This document shows positions 54,656 through 59,677 of a stretch of DNA of 59,677 nucleotides, piece by piece (positions within the stretch are counted from its first letter, which is position 1; each line of letters opens with the position of its first letter). A program made the translations under genes and the position numbers. This stretch comes from Cytophagales bacterium (GTDB taxonomy: Bacteria; Bacteroidota; Bacteroidia; Cytophagales; Cyclobacteriaceae): contig JAKSDO010000052.1 of assembly GCA_022360055.1 (NCBI GenBank), forward strand, positions 1 to 59,677, given 5' to 3'. The notes under the pieces were generated by a model. It worked only from the letters and a program-made list of their open reading frames with translations. It did no database searches and was not told the origin of the DNA.

Positions 54656-55540
54656 ATGATTATGAATAATAGATCACGTCGTTCTTTTATACAAAAAGGT
54701 ATGATTGCTGGTGTTGGCCTTTCGATGGTTGATCCGCTGTCGGTCCTTGCAATGAAAAAGGGATCAAAAATGCAACTTGGTCTGGTTACCTATCAATGGG
54801 GCAAAGATTGGGATTTGCCGACATTGATTGCCAATTGTGAGAAAACAGGACTTCTTGGTGTGGAATTGCGAACGCAACATGCACACGGTGTGGAAACAAG
54901 CCTGTCTGCATCGGAACGGGCCGATGTGAAAAAGAGATTTGCGGATAGTTCGGTAACATGTCTGGGCTATGGCTCAAATTATGATTTTCATCATGCAGAT
55001 CAGGCCGAGGTCCGCGCAAATATTGAAGGGACTAAAGAATATATAAAACTGTGTCATGATATCGGTGCGACCGGGATAAAGGTGAAACCAAATGGCATTC
55101 CCAAAGACGTTCCCTGGGAAAAGACCATCGCACAGATCGCAAAGTCGTTTAATGAAATAGGAAAATACGCCAGCGACTATGGCCAGGAAATACGAGTAGA
55201 AGTACATGGCAGAGAGTCTCAAAAACTCCCTAATATGAAAGCGATGTTTGACCAGGTAACGGAGAAAAACGTCAAGGTTTGCTGGAATTGCAATGATCAG
55301 GACCTTTTACCTCCGGGTTTGGCGGACAACTTTAATTCCGTAAAGAAATGGTTTGGTGATACGGTACATATACGAGAACTAAATGTCGGCAAATATCCAT
55401 ACCAGGAGTTGATGAACCTTTTTGTTGCAATGAATTATAAGGGCTGGATTCTTCTCGAAGCCCGTACAAGTCCACCGGATAGAATCGCTGCCATGAAAGA
55501 ACAACTGCAGATTTTTAACGCAATGATCGGGCGATCCTAG
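54656..55540 (+). CDS. Tat-exported sugar phosphate isomerase/epimerase-like TIM barrel
   Basis: A 294-residue protein of the AP-endonuclease-2/xylose-isomerase-like superfamily. A twin-arginine signal (SRRSFIQKG) precedes a TIM barrel: LGLVTYQWGKDWDLP near 40, GLLGVELR near 63, GATGIKVKPNG near 144, and EVHGRES near 184, VCWNCNDQD near 211, LLEART near 268 with metal-binding acidic residues. The ATG at 54662 is an equally good start. It is commonly found beside Tat Gfo/Idh/MocA proteins, as here, and probably processes keto-sugars in the periplasm. Confidence 0.85.
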   Translation: MIMNNRSRRSFIQKGMIAGVGLSMVDPLSVLAMKKGSKMQLGLVTYQWGKDWDLPTLIANCEKTGLLGVELRTQHAHGVETSLSASERADVKKRFADSSVTCLGYGSNYDFHHADQAEVRANIEGTKEYIKLCHDIGATGIKVKPNGIPKDVPWEKTIAQIAKSFNEIGKYASDYGQEIRVEVHGRESQKLPNMKAMFDQVTEKNVKVCWNCNDQDLLPPGLADNFNSVKKWFGDTVHIRELNVGKYPYQELMNLFVAMNYKGWILLEARTSPPDRIAAMKEQLQIFNAMIGRS

Positions 55541-55625
55541 TTCGAGAGAAAAATGAATGCTGATTGAAATTCCGGAAACAATTTTGAACCCCCATTCATA
55601 ACGAATAACAACATAAACCCAAATA

Positions 55626-55766
55626 ATGACTCAGAGACGAGATTTTATCAAAAAGAGCGTCCTGGGAACAACAGGACTTCGTCTTGGAACTAGGACAATG
55701 AGTGCCAAATCGTATTCTTCGATGTTAGGTGCGAATGATGGATTTAGGATACTTTTACTACCTTAG
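55626..55766 (+). pseudogene. N-terminal remnant of a Tat Gfo/Idh/MocA oxidoreductase
   Basis: 46 codons read TQRRDFIKKSVLGTTGL and reach KSYSSMLGANDG, the usual signal and the start of the Rossmann domain ('GANDR-I-VA'), then end in an unrelated RILLLP and stop. The body is deleted. It follows the isomerase gene by 85 nt and may once have been in its operon. Confidence 0.7.
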
Positions 55767-55911
55767 GAATTTTTCTATATTGATGTTGTAAACTTAAAAA
55801 CTGACAAATCCGGTAGAATATATAAGCGTGTTTCCAATAATTGCTATTTATCCGGATTAATTCAGTTTGGATTGAATACTGAGCTGTTCTTTACCGAGGA
55901 GGCATCGATAA
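55767..55911. other. Short stretch with no recognisable content
   Basis: No frame above 25 codons has any pattern. Probably decayed DNA between two pseudogenes. Confidence 0.4.
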
Positions 55912-56265
55912 CAACCCAAAGCACTTAATAATTTATATTCGCTGTTTGATTTTGCAATTGCTAACGCGTAAGATGCCGACGAGGCAAATATGATTTGGAA
56001 GCAATTCAAAAAGAGATATCCTAATGAAATCGAGGTTAAAAGAACACCCTGCCATAAGGGTGCAGGTATATTTATTTAGGGTGTCTTAAAAGAAGAAGAT
56101 ATCAATACCATTACTTGCATTCTGAAGGAGCTACATGATAAATATAATACAAAGCCGATTTCAGTAGCATTTCGTGATAACATTAGTTTTGAAGACAAAG
56201 ATGAATTTGAATACACAATTACTACTGTAGGTCATGGAAAACAATATTTGAAATTTCTTTCCTAA
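55912..56265 (+). pseudogene. Small unidentified gene interrupted by two stops
   Basis: One frame runs from 55912 to a TAA at 56263 with only two internal stops (TAA after AIANA and TAG at 56077). The conceptual protein of about 115 residues (NLYSLFDFAIANA, IWKQFKKRYPNEIEVKRTP, TCILKELHDKYNTKPISVAF, YTITTVGHGKQYLKFLS) looks like a compact alpha/beta protein. No family is recognised. Either a dying gene or, less likely, a read-through gene. Confidence 0.5.
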
Positions 56266-56309
56266 TTGTAGAACAAATAATAAATCTATTTTTATATTTG
56301 ATCTACAAT
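56265..56309 (+). promoter_or_regulatory. PadR-type operator/promoter, copy 2
   Basis: ATTGTAGA (56265-56272) and TCTACAAT (56302-56309) form a perfect 8-bp inverted repeat with 29 nt between. TATATTTG (56293-56300) within it matches the -7 box TAnnTTTG. The left arm continues ACAAATA as at 39237. Confidence 0.65.
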
Positions 56310-56319
56310 ATAAAAACAA

Positions 56320-56654
56320 ATGAAAGAAACACGGCTTGGAGAATTCGAAGAAGCGGTCCGGTTGCTTGTCGGCATTCTTGGTGATGAAGAAGCATATACT
56401 TTGAAGATTTCAGATGAATTCAAATTGCAAACCGCGGCATCCATCGGCGCAGTTCATTCTACCTTGAGCAGATCCGAAGACAAAGGATTTCTGACTTCGG
56501 AGATGAAAAGGCAACGGCTGAAAGAGGAAGAAAACGGATTTATACCGTTACGGTATACGAACAGAGAGTTTTGAAAGCATCGAGCGATTTTAAGATGTCC
56601 CTCTGGCAGCAGTACCCGGCCTTATCTATGGGCAATCTAAATTTTGGATTTTGA
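56320..56654 (+). pseudogene. PadR-family regulator gene with a frameshift
   Basis: The ATG frame encodes a normal PadR start (GEFEEAVRLLVGIL, then GAVHSTLSRSEDKGFLTS) and goes out of frame near 56500, ending early at 56574. One frame over, the rest follows: DEKATAERGRKRIYTVTVYE, then SLWQQYPALSMGNLNFGF and a TGA at 56652. A one-base loss near 56498-56500 explains this. The wing is also short (ERGRKR for the usual ERGGRRKR). The TGA overlaps the TTG start of the permease. The regulator is probably inactive unless the shift is a sequencing error. Confidence 0.75.
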
Positions 56655-59287
56655 AATCTGATAAAAACATACCTCCAAAACTTGCCCGGCGGTTCCTCGA
56701 TTGGTTTCTCAGATATGATCTTGCTGAAGAGGTGGCGGGCGATTTGGAAGAGCAATTTTTTGCCAATCTGGGAAAATCAACACTTTTTCGTTCCAGGCTC
56801 AATTACTGGTACCAGGTGATCAACTACCTGCGACCATTTGCCATAAGTAAGTCAACACAAATTAGTAGTACTGCCATGTTTAGAAATTATTTCAAAATTG
56901 GAATCAGAAATATCATGAAGGTGAAAACCGTTTCATTTATAAATATCACAGGACTTGGTGTCGGACTAGCATGTTGTTTTTTCATATTGCTATATGTCAA
57001 GGATGAATTGTCCTATGACAGCTACCACAAGAACCTTGAGCAAATCTATAGGGTATTGCATACCTACCGTCATACAGACACTCCCGGGAGTTTACCTCCA
57101 CCAACACCTGAAGAATTTCAGGTATGGGGCAGCGCTCCGGTAGGCCCGGCGCTCCTGGAAGATTTTCCCGAAATACAATCGTTTTTTCGTTTTACCAGCC
57201 CGCTAAGTCTACTATTTCAATATGGTGATAGGCGGTTTCAAGAAGATAATATGGTATTTGCGGATTCTACAGCTTTTGAGATTTTTAGCTGGAAATTGTA
57301 CTCAGGAAATGCAAAAACCGCACTTAGGGATCCTAATAGCATTGTGATTACCGAATCGATCGCGCTTAAATATTTTGGGAGCGAAAATCCTCTGGGAAAG
57401 TCTATTAGCATAGGACAATATGGATCTTTGATGGTCACAGGTGTAATGGAAGATGTCCCGGTAAACTCTCATTTTAATTTTGACGGGCTTATCTCAATGA
57501 CCACTTTTTATGCTGTTCGGCCAAATATTTTTGATTACTGGGGGTATGTCGATTTTTACACCTACTTTTTAGTGAACGAAAATACTGATATTGAAAACCT
57601 CAAAAGCAAAATACCTGATTTTATTCATCGGCATCAACCAGAATGGAAAGATAATACGATTGCTTTTGAAGCATTATCTGACGCCTATTTATATTCAAAG
57701 GCAGGGCGCCAGCCGGGAACTACGGGAAGCCTGTCAAACATATACATATTCTCCGTCATTGCAATCTTTATACTGCTGATTGCATGTATAAACTTTATGA
57801 ACCTATCAACAGCTCGCTCCATTGAACGGTCAAAGGAGGTAGGAATTCGAAAGGTTTCCGGTGCTTTTAAACATGCGCTCATTAGCCAATTCCTGGTTGA
57901 ATCGATTTTGTTAACATCCCTGTCAACATTATTTGCAGCAGTATTGATATTGATTACGTATCCTGTTGTGCAGGAAATTTCAGGTAAATTACTTCCATTT
58001 GGTTCCATGCTTTCATGGCAATATATTCCGTACTTTTTTATTGGAATAGTTTGTATAGGGATATTGGCAGGCAGCTACCCGGCCTGGGTACTATCAGGAT
58101 TTCGACCTGTAAAAGTCTTGAAGGGATCATTCAAATCAACTTCCAGGGGGATATCCTTGAGGAAAGGATTGGTTGTTCTTCAGTTTAGCCTTTCAATGGC
58201 GTTGATCGTAGGTACTACTGTGGTTTATTTGCAACTGGACTTCCTAAAATCGCATGATCTCGGATTTGTCCGCGAACAAACACTGGTTATCGACTTTGGT
58301 TGGGATAATGAAGTTCAAAATCAGGTGGAGACCATTAAGAATGAGTTACTGAATCATCCGGCAGTACAGTCTGTAACAGCGTCGCGAGCAGTACCTGGAA
58401 ATTCCTTCCCAAATGCATATACAGGAATAGAATCGCCACAAGGTGAATTTATTTTTAACGGACCGGCAATATATGAGATTGACATGGATTTTGTCCCCAA
58501 TTATGAAATCGAAATGGCTGCCGGCAGGGGGTTTTCCAAAGATTTCAACACTGACTCTACACAGGCGCTTCTTGTAAACGAAGCAGCTGCAAGACTTTAT
58601 GGATATGCCAATTCTGAAGAATTGATAGGCAAAAATTTCTCTCAGTGGGGACGTGAAGGTAAAGTCATTGGTGTGGTGAAGGATTTTAACTACAAGTCCT
58701 TGCATCAGGAAGTTGAGCCACTAACACTTCGGATTGCTCCGGTAAGCGCATTGAGGAATTTATCGTTGCGCATTCAGTCGTCGGATATGTCCACAACCGT
58801 GACTGAATTAGAGCGTCTCTGGAATCAATTGGCACCTCAGCGGCCATTTTTATACAGCTTTCTGGATGATTCTTTTAACAGGCAGTACCAGGCGGATGTC
58901 AGGTTCAGGCAGATATTCAGCATTTTTGCAGGACTCGCTATACTAATTGCCTGCCTCGGACTATTTGGATTATCCGTATATACTGCCGAACGCAGGACAA
59001 AGGAAATCGGGATAAGAAAGGCACTCGGGGCTTCGGTAGCCAGCATTATCTCACTATTGTCAAAAGACTTTATCGTCCTGTTTATTTTGGCTATTGTCAT
59101 TGCCACCCCAGGCTCCTGGTATATCATGAATAACTGGCTTAACAAATTCGCCTACCGAATTGGCATAGGCATTGAGATCTTCCTTTTCTCAGGTATTATT
59201 GCAATTGCGGTAGCCATCACGACGATAAGCTGGCAATCAATTAAGGCAGCCCGGAAAAACCCTGTAGGTGCTCTTCGAAATGAATAA
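56651..59287 (+). CDS. ABC transporter permease with PadR-linked prefix domain (MacB/FtsX)
   Basis: An 878-residue membrane protein. The TTG start at 56651 overlaps the TGA of the PadR frame (TTGA), which suggests translational coupling, and gives the expected prefix-domain opening KNIPPKLARRFLDWFLRYDL then GDLEEQF (residues 5-36). Two MacB/FtsX halves follow: TM near 95-118, FtsX core near 360-480, TM near 510-530, and a C-terminal FtsX core near 755-875 with YTAERRTKEIGIRKALGASV. It ends RKNPVGALRNE. It normally works under its PadR regulator, whose gene here is frameshifted. Confidence 0.92.
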   Translation: MKSDKNIPPKLARRFLDWFLRYDLAEEVAGDLEEQFFANLGKSTLFRSRLNYWYQVINYLRPFAISKSTQISSTAMFRNYFKIGIRNIMKVKTVSFINITGLGVGLACCFFILLYVKDELSYDSYHKNLEQIYRVLHTYRHTDTPGSLPPPTPEEFQVWGSAPVGPALLEDFPEIQSFFRFTSPLSLLFQYGDRRFQEDNMVFADSTAFEIFSWKLYSGNAKTALRDPNSIVITESIALKYFGSENPLGKSISIGQYGSLMVTGVMEDVPVNSHFNFDGLISMTTFYAVRPNIFDYWGYVDFYTYFLVNENTDIENLKSKIPDFIHRHQPEWKDNTIAFEALSDAYLYSKAGRQPGTTGSLSNIYIFSVIAIFILLIACINFMNLSTARSIERSKEVGIRKVSGAFKHALISQFLVESILLTSLSTLFAAVLILITYPVVQEISGKLLPFGSMLSWQYIPYFFIGIVCIGILAGSYPAWVLSGFRPVKVLKGSFKSTSRGISLRKGLVVLQFSLSMALIVGTTVVYLQLDFLKSHDLGFVREQTLVIDFGWDNEVQNQVETIKNELLNHPAVQSVTASRAVPGNSFPNAYTGIESPQGEFIFNGPAIYEIDMDFVPNYEIEMAAGRGFSKDFNTDSTQALLVNEAAARLYGYANSEELIGKNFSQWGREGKVIGVVKDFNYKSLHQEVEPLTLRIAPVSALRNLSLRIQSSDMSTTVTELERLWNQLAPQRPFLYSFLDDSFNRQYQADVRFRQIFSIFAGLAILIACLGLFGLSVYTAERRTKEIGIRKALGASVASIISLLSKDFIVLFILAIVIATPGSWYIMNNWLNKFAYRIGIGIEIFLFSGIIAIAVAITTISWQSIKAARKNPVGALRNE

Positions 59288-59291
59288 ATCT

Positions 59292-59418
59292 CCTTCGCCA
59301 CCGAAAGAAATTTAAGGATTTGTTCACTGCTTTTCTGTTGTAAAGAAGCCTGGTAGGCCTTGGCCATACCGTAAAATTTCGTTTGAAGCATTTTCTCTAA
59401 TGTCGCTTGTGTATTCAT
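59292..59418 (-). mobile_element. istB: IS21-family istB (helper ATPase) 5' fragment
   Basis: From ATG 59418 on the minus strand the frame reads NTQATLEKMLQTKFYGMAKA then YQASLQQKSSEQ, the conserved IstB opening. After about 28 residues similarity ends and the frame runs into the end of the permease gene, so istB is truncated before its Walker motifs. Confidence 0.75.
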
Positions 59419-59436
59419 ATACATTTCGTTTATGGT

Positions 59437-59677
59437 TTATTGAAAATAATTTCCGCTTCGTATATTTTCATGATCCGGGGTGGCCTTCCTTGGGGCAGTA
59501 AGCAGGTCGGTCTGAAGGTCAATACCTCGTTCGAGGATATTCTGTAGTAAAAGCTTCTCGCATTCCAGTGCCCTGCGGCAAGCATTGAAATTAGATACGC
59601 CCGGTAATTCAAGTGTCATCGGTTTTCAACCTGACGACATGTATTTGATGGCCGGGTTTGGGGATAAAAAACAAAAA
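59437..59677 (-). mobile_element. istA: IS21-family istA (transposase) 3' fragment
   Basis: On the minus strand the frame ending at 59437 reads GVSNFNACRRALECEKLLLQ then NILERGIDL and ends DHENIRSGNYFQ. This is the usual IstA C-terminus ('AC-RAL', 'ILE-GLD', 'HENIRG--YY'), followed 18 nt later by istB as in IS21 elements. A TGA in the frame just upstream of 59619 suggests decay; the rest lies beyond the window. Confidence 0.65.

Noticed and set aside
1-59677. CRISPR arrays, tRNA, rRNA, phage genes
   Set aside because: No regularly spaced repeats, no cloverleaf or rRNA-like blocks and no phage structural genes were seen on either strand.

Overview
The window comes from a Bacteroidota genome, probably a Cytophagales-type relative. 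The signs are two SusC/SusD pairs, TAnnTTTG-type promoter boxes, weak Shine-Dalgarno sequences, an ECF sigma/FecR pair, a type IX secretion tail, Tat-exported Gfo/Idh/MocA oxidoreductases and FtsX permeases paired with PadR regulators. No rRNA, tRNA or CRISPR array was seen. Almost all genes are on the plus strand.

Region 1 (about 1-33,200) is a heparin/heparan sulfate utilization locus. It has a ROK sugar kinase, a FucP-like MFS permease, SusC/SusD, a Calx-beta/DNRLRE surface lipoprotein, a GH88 unsaturated uronyl hydrolase and four sulfatases (SGSH-like N-sulfamidase, ASA/GALNS-like, GNS-like 6-O, IDS-like 2-O). Its lyases are heparin lyase I (PL13), heparin lyase II (PL21, with all four known catalytic residues), a PL15-type exolyase and a divergent PL8-fold lyase. 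Two YesU/DUF1961-like proteins, a Tat oxidoreductase with a DUF1080 partner, and a zinc-type dehydrogenase complete the set. The inferred route is: surface capture and lyase cleavage, SusCD import, periplasmic desulfation and GH88 cleavage, MFS uptake, then phosphorylation. A 31-nt motif with half-sites 22 nt apart occurs in front of four transcription units here and may mark the regulon.

Region 2 (about 33,200-41,800) is a rearranged junction: a VOC-LacI chimeric ORF, an FtsX permease, LacI-type palindromes, scraps of glycoside hydrolases and sulfatases, an intact GH29 fucosidase, an orphan PadR regulator and an IS1182-like remnant.

Region 3 (about 40,090-52,170) is a second glycan locus: ECF sigma factor, FecR anti-sigma factor, STN-containing SusC, SusD, two discoidin-like lipoproteins and a GH172 (DUF2961) enzyme with a T9SS tail.

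Region 4 (about 52,200-59,677) holds a decayed SusC, a Tat Gfo/Idh/MocA oxidoreductase and a Tat TIM-barrel isomerase, decayed small genes, a frameshifted PadR gene with its FtsX permease, and a truncated IS21 element at the right edge.

The most notable non-gene signals are the four-copy 31-nt motif, an 88-nt repeat in front of two glycan-enzyme genes with a covarying hairpin, paired ACTAAA-NCGN-TTTAGT palindromes, a shared operator in front of both PadR genes, and an unusual density of decayed enzyme ends.
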